The notes under the pieces are model-generated. The model ran no database searches. It was not told the DNA's origin and was given only the letters and a program-made list of their open reading frames with translations. Below are positions 25,590-40,600 of a stretch of 64,000 nt of DNA, one piece after another. The translations under genes and the position numbers were made by a program. The DNA comes from Lates calcarifer (Eukaryota; Chordata; Actinopteri; Centropomidae): the NCBI RefSeq assembly GCF_001640805.2, contig NC_066856.1:15475087-15539086 (forward strand), in the 5' to 3' direction. Every line of letters begins with the position of its first letter. Position 1 is the stretch's first letter.

Positions 25590-26345
25590 AGTTCAAGGTC
25601 AGGCAGGTACAGAAGTCAACTACTAACCAAGTATTGACTTATATCTTATAACTGTAATTTATCTAATATTTTGCTTTTATTTATCTAATTCTGGCTTATT
25701 CGTTTCATATATTTGACTTGTTCTCTCTTGTTCTGATTTCATTATCTCCCTTTATCAGACAGACTCTCATTGTTTTGATTTTGTAAGACAAGATCTCAGT
25801 TTTGATGCATTTATCTCAAATTCTTGACTTATCTTGTTGTTTTTTAGTATCACATAATTATGATAAAGTGTCTTATACTATTTTTATAATTTTGATTCAT
25901 TATATCAAAGTCTTAACTTAGTATCTCCTAATTCTGACTCTATTAAGTCAAGATTTTTACTTGTTCTCATGATCCTGACTTGGTATCTTATATGTATTTT
26001 TTTTTTTTTTGACTCATCACACATACTTATTATCATTATTATCAGTCTTTATTTCTATTAACTTTCACTTATTCTGTCTTATTATTTTCATAGTATTATC
26101 ATTATCTCGTATTTTTCACTAATAATCTAATAATTCTGACATTTATCTGTCTATTTATCTAATTGTGGCTCTCTCTGAGAATACTGACATATTATCGTTC
26201 TGATTTAGTATCACATAATTTTGAATTGCTGTCACTATCTTTGACTTATTATCTCATAATGTAGGCTATGCATCTCATAAATGTGACCAAGTTGGTCAAA
26301 ATTAATGATTATTTATCTCAAAATATTTTGTTTATTATCATTGTC
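25590..26345. repeat. Degenerate AT-rich tandem array, unit about 20-25 bp
   Basis: Over about 750 bases, variants of 'ttgacttattatctcataatt' recur (for example 'tctgactctattaag', 'ttgacttgttctc', 'agtatcacataatt'). Strand composition is strongly biased to T and C against A and G, as expected of an old minisatellite. The period is estimated by eye and varies. Confidence 0.6.
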
Positions 26346-29300
26346 ATTCAGTATTTCCACTTACCATAAGTCAGGTTTTTTCCTCACCAGTTTTCATCCT
26401 TTTTTCCCCCCCCTTTTCTTGGCAGAAATGAGCCTCCACATTCAGGCCAGTTTGACTCACATTAACCAAAACAAACCTCAATTTCCTTGTTTGCTCGGTT
26501 CTGTTGGCAAAAATAAGATGCATATATACAAAAACATCCAGCTAATTGGCAGTTATTTTTCTGGTGTAAACTTGCAGAGTGGGGTATTGCACCACAAAAA
26601 AATAAGCGGTGCAGGATGGTAGTATGAGCTGCTCCACACCACCCACTGAGTTCAATAGCTTTTTAGCGTGTACAGTACAGCAGAGTACAAACAGAGGGCA
26701 CTGCAACACTCCTAGTATGCATCACTTTTCACATCATCATGGTGACAGCTTTGTCCTCTGCAGTATTACATTTAAGAAACACTCTATCGTTTTGCAAGGT
26801 GCCCACTGGTTTTGTCATTATCACCCCATTTTCTTTTAGTGCCCAAGCCCAAGAAAGGTATTTAGAGGTGTGTTGAAGCACTCAGATTTAATATGACAGA
26901 GAATAATGGTTTAAAAATATGCCCTCAGTTATACCTCACACCTTACCATCTGGGATTTTGTGATTCCTTGAAACCAACAGACTGCTCTTTGTTAAGTAAG
27001 TCTTTGTTTTGCAGCCAGCTCCTATTTTATTTGATGCACACAAAATTTGATAAGCTAACTAAGAATATCACTCTATTACAGTTTCTTGACTCTGTAACAT
27101 CTTGTGCTGCGATGCATGAGCTGTAACATATACTGGTGAAAACTATTATCAGTATCCACTCTGTCAGACCACCCTCAGTGGCTGAGGAGTGACTGCAAAG
27201 ACACAACAAGAGGAAAAAATCACCCCATGCTCTGCCACCAAGCTCCACAACCCGTTAATCAGTGTATTTATTTGAGAAATGTTCTCTGAGGCACTAGCGT
27301 GCTTGTGTTTGGGAGATGCTTGGAGCTAATGGGAGGCTGCCTTTTGGTGTCCATCTGTTTGTCAACCCCTGAGAGACGCAGGAAATGAGGGTAGCTGGGA
27401 CTCGTGCCTGTACCCCAAGTGTTTGTTTAATACATCATGAGTCATGGAAGGCTCTTGAACGTGTTCAAGGTTATTTGGTTTCCCCCTGTGGTGCTGCAGC
27501 TTCACCGTGTGATGACAGGATTTTACCACAGAGAGAGGGTGGTCTGTCTTCCCCAGTGGAGTCTTGGGGGAAAAATAGGACACAGAAGTGCTAATAAAGG
27601 CAAAATAATACCAAAAGGAGACAAATATGTTCCCTGAAAATGAAGGGAATTTGCTCTTTTGAGCATATTTTTGCATCATGATGCTCATTCCTTGCTACAT
27701 TTTGACCTCAGATTCCTAATATTGTGACACATTTTCAATTTAGCTGCATGCACAATTGCTGTAAGCCGAAGAGAGATCACAAAAAGATGTGAAATATTGT
27801 TTTTTGGCCTCCCAGGTTGACTCAAGGAGAAATGCAAATAAATAGAGCTATCTGTGTCTGCATGGTCAGATAAGAGCCAGAGGCTATTCATACCCTGACA
27901 GCTTGACTCTCCTTGGTTCTTTCCCCCCTGAAGATAAATGACCTTGTTGCACCACACCAGTGTCTTGAGATATTCCTTCCTGATTTTAAGTGAAGGAAAA
28001 AAAAAAGCTTGAGTGTACATGACAGCAATTTCTGAATGCTTGAGTTACCTAGAAGATGTGTGTATTAACTTTACTTCTGGCCTGGTAGCCTTCACCACTA
28101 CTGTGACGTGCCACATTACCACTCCTGTCTAAAGACTCTGCTGTAAATCAGTTTCAGTGAGGTGAATTATTAACCAAGACCCGTCGCATTCCTTGTGCTG
28201 ATTCAGCCATTCTCTCGATCCCACCGAGACTTCTTTCTCCACAAACTTCATCATCTGCTCAAGTGGTTGTCAATCACCAGCCATAGTCTTGATTGGACGT
28301 CATAGCAAACTGGAGTTTTCTCCTGGAGCGTCCCCTGTTTGCAGCTTTGAAATAGTTGTACAGTGCAGATAAGGAGCGCTGTTCAGGAGGCGTGGGGGGG
28401 TGGCCCTGCGCTGCCCAGACAAGACTGTTGTGAAAGTGTTGAGCTCTTAGCAAGAATGCAGTGACAGGTCTAGACCTGAACTTCCGCATTGAGCAGGAAG
28501 AAGTCAACAGTCAGAAAGCCAGATGCAATCCACATCAACACACCCAAATCTGCCTGCATATGACTGTTTTTTTTTTGGGTGTTGATTTTTCTTAGTGAAT
28601 AATACTTTCAGGCTGAACTGATGTCCATGAAGCTGTTATCTTGAAGCTAACTGGTGAAACAAGGATTAAAACATTTGAGAAGGTGAGTTACAGCTCTGTT
28701 ACGCTGGATGTTGTACCTTCAGCTAACGGTGAACACCCATGGCTGCTTTCCTCTGAGCGGACATGACTTTGATTCTGTTGTTTTTAGATGATGGCCATGT
28801 CATTGTTACAGTTACAGCAGATTGCCTTGAACTCGATAGACATATGTTCATAATAAAAGCTGAAGATTTGACTCAGCCTGTCAGACGTAGTGATTTAAAG
28901 CATCCTTTGTAGAAAAACTAAGTAAGTAATCAAATTATGTTAAAACAGGATAAAAGTGAAACAAAACGGTCACTGTTACCGTGTTACCGATTAATTAGGT
29001 TGCTGTACAGGGTTAGAGCAGTCATTAGGCGTATGTTAATATGATGAAAAGGGTGTTAGTTCGTATGTGCTCTTGTCCGCTTTCCAACTGGGTGGACCCA
29101 GCTCTAGTGTCAGACCACAATGTGACTCAATAACCACATGAGACTGATAGGGTTGGCCTCTTATTTTAAAGCTAAGGGTGCTGTCAACTTGTCAATGATA
29201 ATAGCAACATCACATTTTGTACATTTGGCTTTTAAGATGAGATTAGATCACAGAAAAATGGGCTGAATTATGTGTAGAGCGTATCATTGAACATGTCCAA

Positions 29301-32300
29301 TTGAAGTGATGGAATAAAAACCTTTTAGCTGACAGGATGTTTTCTGCTTTGAGTGTTGTCAAGCAAGAAAACACTGCAATATACAGTATGTTTATACACA
29401 CTGTTGAATGACTCACAGGTATTTTGTGTTTTGTTTTTTTTAAATGCACATAGCCTATACCCTGTTATTCAAGCACTGTAGGGTCTTGTGTTTTTATCCA
29501 AGTTCACACAAACCCTCCTCAACAGATAGGATCTTGTGTGATGTTAGATGCCACTTATGATTTGAGGTTTTTATGTCCTCTGGGGCTTTTTTTCTGCTGC
29601 AGAGTCCGTAATTTCCCTACTTGACAGTGGAGTATACCCAGTTCTGTAAACATATCTGCCTAAGACTCATGTATAGATATTTGATCTGAGTCAGAGACAG
29701 AGTTTTTGTACATGATCGTAAACATGCTGGGCTTTTTTTCAGTGACTCAGAGTTATTGTCTGGTTTCCATTTTTTTGGCCTGAAGCTTGAGTTACACATG
29801 TGCAGACTTATAAAAAAAGGCAGAGACATATTGAGACATTATTTAAAGGGGGAACTCTCTTCTTGGGGAAGGCAAAAGTCACTTGCGTGCTATATTTTCA
29901 GTCTTTTATTTCAGAGAATACCACAAGTACGGTGGTGTGTTTTCACAATGCATTGTATGAGTTTGGAGGGTTGCCAGATTTCATGCCTGAGTGTTTCCAA
30001 TAATATTCATGAATGCTGACAAATCACATATTTTGTGCTTTCTGGAAAGAAAATAGAAATGGTGTAAAAAGGCAGTGACATTCTTTTGTGATTCAAAGAA
30101 ATGTGAATATGAATCATATAATAAGTTCACAAACATGAACTTGTTGCACTTATCGACAAAAAATTAATTTATCCCATCACTCTCGTCCTCTCACTTCACA
30201 GAGGACAATCTAAAGTTGTCACTAGTTTGGTGTCTTTGTAGAGACATGTTCCATTAAAATGGAAAACTGAGCTCTCTTCAGAACACTTTATGCATAAGTA
30301 ATGGCTCTTTGGTAGTCATGCCAGTATTCCACTTCCAACTGTGAAGGTTCTCCAGAGTTGCTGATAAAAATCTTTTGAATGATTTCACAACATGTCCATG
30401 TCAACCACGTCATCTTGAGCCAAAGATTTTAAAGTGTTTTGTTCATATTGCTATACTGTGCATGCAACAACCCTGAAATTTGAGGTTAACACCTTTTCGG
30501 TTCCTTCTTTCAAAGTTTTTTTTTTTCTTTTGCCATTTACCACTTACTGTGTGTGCCAGTTGTTTAATATATTAATCAATTTATGTGCTATTCATCTGTA
30601 GAAGTAGTGGCTTTAAAACTGGGTCAACTTTTGCCTCCATTAGCAGACTCTTGTTTGTTTTCAAGATATGACCAGCTGCAACACTCAACCTCTCTTCACT
30701 ATATGAAAGTTGAAATCGCGCCATTTAATGCATTTGGCCTCTAAAAGCAGCTGCCAGGAGTGACTTGACTGATACAGTGTTTTTTTCCTTTCGTGACTTT
30801 AAAAGTGGTATGAGGCGCTCAGTGCTTACGTGCTCTGTGTGGTTATTGGTGAGCAAAGAGCTGACGTGGACCAGAATCATACTGCAGTGGTTTTAGAGAG
30901 ATCTGTTGTATTGTGGTTGTCATAACAGAAACTAAAATGTGACACCACAGTAAAAAGAGACTCAAGGAATGTAAATAATAAAGGAGTGGTAATAATAGAG
31001 ATTTTTTTAAATACTGAGAGCATGTGGTTCAGTGTTTTTTATCAATTTTTGCATTTTTGAGGTTGTAACTGCTTAATGGTTATGTTTTGTTTACCCTTTA
31101 TGCAGAGTATTACACACATAACCACATACTGGGCTGTAAAAATTAGGTTTTTCAGACCATTAAAATGTGACATAATACCAGTGAAGAAAACAGTCACATG
31201 AAGTTTGTAAGTGGCTGCTCATGTCACCATTTCCTACACAATTTCAACATTGCAAGTGTCAGGAAGTGTACCCTTACCACTTCCTTCTAGGGGTGAACCA
31301 TTTGTATAAAGGGGTGGAGGAGTGGGCCTGCATGCTTCAACAGTTAGAAAGACCCACGCATACACACGTGACATGGAAATTACTGGCTGAGGCTCAAAGA
31401 AACTCAAGAAGAGGAGAAGTTTTGCATGTTTTCATCTACAGTCTGCCCAGATTGATCCACGGAATCAGAAGGTAGAAGTCTCTCATAAGCTTCCAATCAT
31501 ATGCGCAGATGCCATCTGTTAGACACTGGAACAGTACTGATCCAGTTCACATTCGAATTAGAGACATCATGTCACAACACCGTATGAGCTCTCGCCTGGA
31601 TCATGATCAGTCACACTCGTCTCCTCTGTAGTAGTGTGACGGAGGATTTACCTCTGGTGTATTTTAATTAATTTGTTGCAAACACTTTCCCTTCTCTTGC
31701 TGGACCTTAAAGTTTACTAAACAGATTGCAAACTGTAATGAGTGAAAGCAGTGAGTTATGTTTTGTCAGAGACGGTGTTTTCATATCTAATGTACCATAG
31801 CAGCAAAAAAAAAGTTAAGACTTGAGATTTAGTAATGCAAACATTTCAATGAGAAAGAGGAAATCTTATTGGTTAAGTTAAACCAATGAGATTAAGGGGT
31901 GGGTGGAAATAAAAAACAACAACTTAGTTTCAAGGTTAGTGGCTAACAGCACAGTAAAAGGGAGGCCTATATAAAACACTGTGTAAAGAGTATGTGGCCA
32001 CTGTGAGGCCTTTCTGAGACGGGCAGATGTCAAAGCTCATACATTGTTACTATAACCTTAACCACATTGAACTGTTAGTTAACCATAATACTAACCTGAA
32101 CATAACTGTCTGAACTGTATTCAACTTAATGTTTAAATATAAGCATCTCAAGTCTCACAGCTAAAATATGTGTGCCTGAAACATGTTGGAAGAGGTGTCA
32201 GAGGTCAGCGGTCGGTTGGGTGTGAGGGAGCGACCTAAAGAGATAAAATTGATATTTAAAAAAAGGCATTTGGACACTTGTGCTCATTGTGAGGACGCAG

Positions 32301-32934
32301 AGCCGCCTGTCAAACTGTCAGTCTGTTTCTAACTGTGCGCTTTGGGCGTCAAAAACGCAAAACGCCCAAGCCTCAGTCTGCTCCGATCGATCGGCGACAG
32401 GTTGGACTGAACCAACCCAAAGGGAGGCCCCAAAATGTGTGAGATTTTAATACTTGTTTTTGTCAGTTGCTGAAAAGAGATGATGACCATTGATGTAGGT
32501 TAATTATTTATATTCAACTGATTTCAGAGACCGTATGATAATGAGTGTATTTTAAAAATGGGAGAAATGGGTAGCAAAACCGATACTCCCCCTCCTCACC
32601 TGCATAATGAGAATGCCTTTGCACCTGGAGAACTTTAACTCTTGTACTATGCTAGTGTTTTATGTACTGCACTCATAGACAGTCTATGATTGCACTCTGA
32701 ATTGCCTTGTTGTTGGGAGGTGCTATAGATAAAAATGGCTTTGCCTTTTGTGGTTTCAAAAGTTGGTATCTTTGACATCTATGGATCCAGCGCCATGTTA
32801 GCCGGTGAGCCTACCTTTTCTCGCAGTTCCAAGATAACCATGCTAACTCATAGCTAGACTGTTCCAAAAGCAGCACTGATGTTGTATTGAACGAACAAAA
32901 ACAGTTTGTCTCGGTCATATTTTGTTAGCTGCCA

Positions 32935-33210
32935 TCTGTAAAACACTGATAGATTTTAGTAACTACGGAAGTTCAGCTAAATGCTAATGTACACATGCTA
33001 ACATGCCCTTAATCACAATACTAACACACCGATGTTCAGTTTAAGGCGTTAGCATTACATTCGGCAGTTAGCGCAAAAATGCTAACTGTTAACGTTATAG
33101 TTGTGCATGAGAAAGAGACAGGCCAAAGTCATCAGGATTCATCCTCTTGGGAACATACATGTCAGGACAGATTTTTATGACAATTCATCCAAAGTATGGT
33201 TTCCGTTTTG
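32935..33210 (-). repeat. Interspersed repeat copy (family of 15130-15460), reverse orientation
   Basis: The segment contains 'atgctaatgtacacatgctaacatg' type words, then 'catcaggattcatcctc' and 'gacaattcatcc', which are the reverse complement of segments in the copy at 15130-15460. Confidence 0.55.
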
Positions 33211-34683
33211 TAAGATCTTGTCATTTGCAAGTGTTTTTTTTTTTTTTATCATTTCAAACATTAGCCGGAATAAATGTAACAGTGCTAGCGTGACTAAAAA
33301 GCAGCTCATTGAAGCCTCATTTACAGCCTCAGAACCACTGGTAGAAAGCAGGTGTCTTTCTGTTCAGTAGTCGGCGTGGTTTGGTGGTTATTAGGCTCAG
33401 AATTGTCTGGTTCAGCTGTACCAGCAGCTGTTTTCTCAGATCAAGTTATTGCACATTTATCTGCTCGATCACTGAGCTTGCACAGTAGTAAACTATATCA
33501 TACGTCTGCCATTACTAATGTTAATACACCATTTATGCGCTGCTGTGACTGATTTAACTCCCACTCAAACCTTCTCTGATGCCGTATCTCACTACTACTG
33601 GTTTTGTTCCACTGTTAAGAAAATAGGGACTCTGTTTTGACTGCACATTCTAGCCCATCATAACATTTGCTTTGAGAAATGAGGCTTCAAATGATACATT
33701 AGAGACAGCTTACTGTACGTAATTACAGATGGAAATCTGGAGTGAATCTTCAGGAGTTGTTTTCAGGAAAAACACAGCTACTATGGTCGTCCCTCAGGCT
33801 ATTGCACTGCTGAACTGAAGTAATGAACCTTGTTGATGCTGACATTTTACCCACGTCAGGGTTAAAATATAAAAAAACTCTTAACAGTCATTTGTATGAA
33901 TAGGCCCTCAGACTAAATCAGCAATTTATGACAAGGGTCAGTATGCATGCTTGCATACTTTAAATGTCAATGGTTTCATTTTCCTCACGGACTCAGCATG
34001 TTTCAGTAATCAATGTTTGTGATCTTGAAGCATTTTCAGTTTTCTAGCATACAGCATTTGAAATGAATTAGTATTGTTATATGCAATGATTGAAGCAAAC
34101 ACTGTATATTGAAATCATTCAATGTGAGTGCATGGTTTCTACCAAAAAAACTGATGGTCTGATAAGTGCAGCTCTGTTAATAAAAAAAAGTGAATTTTAT
34201 CTAAAGCTCATAGGAAATGTGAAAATGAATATTGCACCTTCCAGTTCAACATCTGTAACAAGATACAACAAGTTCTGGCGAAAAAATGAATGCCTGGAAG
34301 TTATGCATACATAGTTTTCTTCTTCAAACTGGGTTAAAGATGTTTTGCAAGATAGCACAGCCTCAGGGCACATGTTACAACCACATACTTTTCAAAGTAA
34401 AGCAGCAGTGCTGTGTCTTACCACAGGCTGAGTTAACATGCATATGTATTTAACATTTGTGTCTCCATGCAAATGGATTTACCTCTTCATTCCACACATT
34501 CCTTGACTGTCATTTGTCATGACAACCATGTCCAATCAATCCAAATCTTGCTGCTGCAGCACCAGCAATACAGCTCATTGATACACGTGGTGCTCCAACG
34601 GTTTTTGTTACCTGGGACAAAGAGTTTAAAGTTTGATCTTTGAGCATTTTCTATGTCTGACTTTCTGTTGTTGCTTTAACCAG

Positions 34684-37600
34684 ATGGATGACATTGACGC
34701 CATGTTCAGCGACCTGCTGGGGGAGATGGACCTCCTCACACAGGTAAGCTTAAGTAGTTGTCAAGGCATCTATATGACTAAGTATGACTGGTCATACAAT
34801 TTTATTCCTGCACTTCACTCCACACTCATAAGACTTTTGCTTCTCAATGTTTAGTTTTTGTTTCAGATTGTATTATTTATCACTCAATATTACTTATTGT
34901 TAATGCTCATTAACTGTTGTTAAGTAAGTAGTGTTGTGCCCCACTACTGTTTACTTTTGAGACTCGATATAAATACCTAATGAAAGTTAGAATGATATAA
35001 TAGAAAAAACTACATTTCCAAGGATTGAATACAGTGTTTCTTTTCTTATAATTTTATATTAAAAGTCTGGTGAAAAGAAAGATAATGTTCCACAATGTCG
35101 ACAACAAAGTTCAAAACTGACTGACTTTAAAAAAGGAAAAAGAAAAACAGAATATAGTTGTAAGAATAATTAATTAATAAATACATACAGATGAAAGGCC
35201 AGTGCATACTAAAGAATGGTTGGATTCAGAATAGCCTAGAGTTCCATTTTGACAGAACAAACATTCACTTTTCAGTTTCACTTCATGTCACAGGTCTTTT
35301 GCAATTTTTGTGGGTCAAAAAAGGCCAAATTCCAAGAAAAAAAGATTTTTCTCTCTGTAGTGCAATAGGAGTTTATGTATCAGATGCTCTTTGTTTTCAC
35401 AGATAAAATATCACTTCTGCTTGAAAGGATTGTATGCATCTTTCACGCTACGTATATAGAATCACCCATTTTGTCCAGACTTCTCAGGGTTAATTCTTAC
35501 ACCTAACACCTTAAATAGACTTTTCTACCTTAAAGACAGATGACGAACTCACTAAAACCCACCATCGATCACTGAGACACTCTAGACTGGCAAGCACAAC
35601 AGACACAGCGGGGGGACACACTCTTTGTGGTCATCTAACAACCATAAATTACACTCTCTTGTAGCAGGGAGGTCAAATGGCAAACTCATGAGCCAGCTAG
35701 AGATTGCGCTTTTCTTTCTTAGTGAAAAGCCCTGCTGATCACTTTGATGTTGTTTTCCAGCCCACCAGTCATTTTAAATCACTTCCATTTCACTATATGG
35801 ACGGGTGGAGGTGGCTTATTATAACACATAGAAGCCCTGTTAGGTGTAATACCTAAAACCAGATGTAACATTAAACGTGTAAACATTCTATTTTCTTACA
35901 TAATGTTTGGGGACAGTTTATGTTTCAGTGTATGCAGAATGTGTTGTGCATTAACTCTCTGAGCCTCTGGGGCTTTTTGTGGCTGCACAGATATTGTATT
36001 CATGCTCTTATAAACACACTGCCTTGTTCATTCTTTCCTGCAGAGTCTCGGACAGGAAACGGTACCTCCCGAACCTCTACTTCTCCCCGCCACCAATGAG
36101 GAAATCAACTTCTCCATTGGCTTCACTGACCTGAATGGTGACTTAGCATTTTGTCTGTCATGTGTGTAGAAATACTACAAAGAGCTGGGTGTTAAACTTT
36201 TGCACATTTATTTTTTTGCAACAACATGTCAATTGTGCAACTGCCGGAATATATCACATGTAATCAGTTATCTAGAAAATGGCAGTTTTGTCATTCAGTT
36301 GCTCTGCAGTATATGTGGCTACTGTTCCAGATGTGATTTCAGAAGATTAAGGTCATTATATGTGCCAATTAGTCAGTATTTGCCTGTAGCTCTCATGGGC
36401 TGAAAAACAAGCAATAATAATGTTAAAGCAAGGTCACAGCCTCTGTTGTTGTTAGCACTTTACTATCAGTTCTTCTTTCCCTGTTTTCGGTAGGTATACT
36501 ATGCAGCTCTTTACAACAAAGGCATGTCTCAAGCAATGATCAATTAAAGAATAAATAATTTCATTTCCCAACAAAACTAAAAATGCCAGCAGCAAAACAT
36601 GCCAGCAGCTCTGTGAGGCTGTACTCAGGCACAGTGGTGAAATAAATGCTGATGTCAGCATTTAGTGATGATGGTTATGTTGTGTTCACATCATGTGGAA
36701 GGGAAGGTAGTGATGTAATGATGGGAGACATTCTTATGTTTATAACATTGTGATTTGTTTATGTCATCGGTTAACTCAAGATGGCAGCTGTTGCTGGAGT
36801 TTCCAGCTGTTTTAATATAAACACCAACAAAACAAAACAGAATGACAAAAATGTAAATTACTTTTCCTCAGAAATGACTTATAACCTAGCATGCTTTGCT
36901 AAAAACCCCAGTAATGGCTACTAACCAAGACTGATTGTAAAAACACTGAATGATCAGTCAGTATTAATGCTGTGCTTCGTTCAATATAGCTCTTAAATTT
37001 CAATAGCTTAACAACCACTAATAATGGCTTTATTGGCACTTCAAGTCAGATATATCAGAACTTTTTGGAAAATTTTGCCAACCCCACCGTGAGATCCCAC
37101 TTAATCCTACACACTGGCCCTTTAAGCCTCAAAGTTCAGGAGATCACTGAAGATCCTGAGGATGCCATGAATGTCTATACAGAATTTCAGGATAGTTGAT
37201 GAGATAGCTCAGTCTAGATGTTTACTAACTGACAGACTGAAATCCCTAGAGCAATGTTGTTAGTCTAAAACGTAACTATATAAAGGGTTTAAAAGTTGTA
37301 AATTCTGGTAACTAATGGTTATAATTCAGCCCTGCCTACCCTATAGTGTTAACAGCCTTTATTTCTCAGGGAAGACATGGGAAGCTGAGTGAGGAGTGAA
37401 ATGAAATAAAAACCTTAATTTAGCTGTCATTGCATTGCTTAAAAATAACAGAAAATAGGAACTTGTAAAAAAGAAAGTTCTCAATGTTTAAGGAAAAATA
37501 ACAAGTCATTTCAAAACAGGAACTAAAGTATATTGCATGTGGCAGTATTTTTAAAAGCATTTACTGACTTGTCATTTCTAACAGAGAATAACACCTTCAG

Positions 37601-40600
37601 ACTATTACTGTAACTATAAAAATATTCTTTGCACACGTGAGTTATTGACAAAATGATTCTGCTTCTAACACCAGAGTCGCTCCATGAACTGGAGGACAAT
37701 GATTTGGACGCGCTCATGGCTGATTTGGTGGCTGACCTCAGCGCGACTGAAGAGAAGCTTGCAGCAGAGATAGAAGGTCTGAAGGTGCCATCACCGCCCC
37801 AATCAGACTTGCCGCCGCCGCCTAAAGGCCTGAGCACCCACTCTGCCTCTCCCCACGCTTCACCAGCGAGCAGCACACGAAGCAGCGTTAGCACCCCGGC
37901 CTCCTCTGCCGCCTCCCCTTTACCACCTCCGCCTCCTCAGTCTTCAAAGCCAACAAAGGTGTGTCAGCTTGTGTACAGTTTGTCTGCATGACAAGATAGC
38001 ATCTCTGCAACTGGCTTTTAACCTCTCTACCACTGGGACCTGGTCCAAAATTTAAGAAGTGAGAGTTTTAATAAAGGCTTTTCAGACTAATAGGGAGTGT
38101 ATTACAGTTTCAAAGAAAATGCCACAATATGGGAGGACAGACATTGAGGGGGAAAAAGCTGTGCACTGTTAGGCTCCTAAAATATAATAAGGAAGAGCAG
38201 AAACATGAAGCAGAAAGAGGCAATAATGTCGCAGTCTGTTTTATTGGTGGCATTTCTTGGTTTACTAAGAGTAAGTGCCTTCTAAGCCTTTCATGACAAG
38301 ACAGTATTACAACAAAAATATCACCAGTTCCCAGCATATACATTTCTGGTGAGTCCTTTTTGTCTTTGTGGAACTGGGAAAGAGTGGTATTGCTCTTATA
38401 ACAGTTGGACGGTGAGATCACGTCGAAGTTGTTCCTGGGCGGAGGCATCTGTTACAGTTACAGAGACCTGAGTGAGGCGAAACAGCCGAGGGTCTGTCTG
38501 GAACAGATCAAACACATAACAGCCATGAGGCAGGAAAGAGTAACAGGATCAATACCAAAGGTTGCAGTAAGGGGAGGGAAGATGTGGCAGTGATCGGGGG
38601 TTGAAGTCAGACAGGAGCTTATTGCTTTAGCAGAGCTTGTTACCTCATCCCTCTGAGGTAAAAACACCAGCTGTGCTGAGGCAGAGAATGCGTCATTGTC
38701 AGACAGAGGTGTACAGCTTCATTAAAACTGCACTGTTGGCAGGATTTATACGTAAAAACACACCTGTCTTACTGTATAAGACAAAGAAAAGGGTATCATA
38801 TTCCTGGTAATTGAGATCCAGTAGATTAGATATGATTTCACAAATAAAATTCTTGAATGGACACTTCACCCATGAGATGTTATAAATTAAAACTAAATCA
38901 AAACAAAACACTGCACCTCCTGAAGAGCATTGAGTTGCTACAACCACAGAAAAGAGTCACCAGAATTGGATATTTTGTCCCTCATTTACCCATAGCACTG
39001 TTTTTGTCATAGCAGTAGCTCTTTGAGAAGTACTCTTATTTACTTTCCTGCTGAGAGTTAGATGAGAAGATTGATACTGCTCTCATATCCGTAGGGTAAA
39101 TATTAAGCTATAACTAGCAGGCAATTATCTTAGCTTAGCATGAAGACTTGAAATGGGGGGAAGCAGCTAGTCTGGCTCTGTCCAAAGGTGACAAAATCTT
39201 CTTAATCATCTTAACCTCACTAATGAACATGTTATGTCTTGTTTAGTTACTAGTATTCCCTTAATGTTTTGACATGTGTAGTTTATTGACATCAATGATG
39301 ATTTCTTTGTACTGACCAACATTTCCCAAAGTATCCAAGTGCAACTTTAACCCAGTGATGTTTTGATAGGGCATAGCCATTTATAATAGATCAGAACTAA
39401 TGGCAGATGGGCATCTATTCACCATAATTCAACTGTCTCAATACATATTAATATGAATAATATTATTGTTTGTCCTATTTTAGGAGGAAATTGAGGCACA
39501 GATGAAAGCAGACAAAATCAAACTTGCTCTTGAGAAGCTCAAGGAAGCTAAAGTGAAAAAGGTAAGATGACCAGGAGTCCTCTGATCTTATATCCTCTGG
39601 CAACAGTAAACTTTAAAGACATTGTGAATTATGGCTACAAGGACTTGACTGTAAAAGACGTAATGCTCAGACATAGCATGGCTCTTTCTTCCTTTCTTTT
39701 CTTTTGGAGGAGCCATCAATCACAGTAATGGATGGCTATTTTCATCCTGGCCAACGTTGTGCAGGACAGCATGGCTTCCTCTTTGGGTGATATGTGGTCA
39801 CTCTCTCATCTTCAAAGCAGGACACAAAAGTGCAGACGTGAGCCAGGTCTGCAGTTTTAAAAAAAATTTTTTTACAGGAAACCAAACTGACTGCCATGTC
39901 CTACACCTCAGCTCATGGCACAGGAGTAACTGTTTCCCTGTTAAGACAGTGATTATACATTTTTAGAGATTGTTGAGAATTTAAAGGAAACTTGTAAAAA
40001 ACTGCTTTTCCAAATCACCATGTTTGTGTGAATGCTGAGGAAAAACAGACAACTGGCCGCTTTCACAGGAGCATCTGTCACTGGGTTGTTAGACACAGAA
40101 GGGCAAGGTGCACTCTTAGTGGTTTCCTGTAGTGATCAGAGGGCCTCAGGTTTCAGATAAAGCCACCGGTTTCAACATGAATCATGTATCTTGAGGATGT
40201 CTACCTTGCATGAGGGAGTACTGCAAGAGGAAGAATTATTTGCTATCTAGTGACATTTCATTCAACCACATGCCAAAACCATATTGTTTTCCAGGGAAGG
40301 TCAAGACCGAGTAACATGTGATCTAACACTCTAAACCTTCTTGTGATAACATCTCTGAAACCCACATTTTTATGACACAAAGCAACTGGCTGACCTTGGT
40401 TCTGTGAAACTCCTCAGCTTCCCAAAGCTGGATTTGTTTCCAGATGAGAGGAAGTGTGAGGCCATATGAGCATGTGAGGAAAGTGCTGCTCTGCTCCAGA
40501 GCAAAATTAATCTCAGCCAGCTTGGGGCGAGATGCGCTAAGACTGTAAAAATAGACAAATACAATTGAGAAGAAATTGCTAAAAAGCACAGGACGTTCAA

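Larger units (their letters stand above)
24614..34683. other. Upstream regions of the secreted-protein gene (-) and apbb1ip (+)
   Basis: There is no convincing coding exon in about 10 kb. On the minus strand, 'cttcttttgcag' just upstream of the secreted-protein ATG (about 24640) is a good acceptor, so its first exon and promoter lie further right, perhaps near 24.7-24.95 kb. On the plus strand, the apbb1ip start codon sits directly after an acceptor, so its first exon is also somewhere here. A strong donor 'gagaag|gtgagt' at about 28681 and a GC-richer patch at 32280-32430 are candidates only. Also present are an AT-rich degenerate array (25590-26345) and a repeat copy (32935-33210). Confidence 0.5.
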
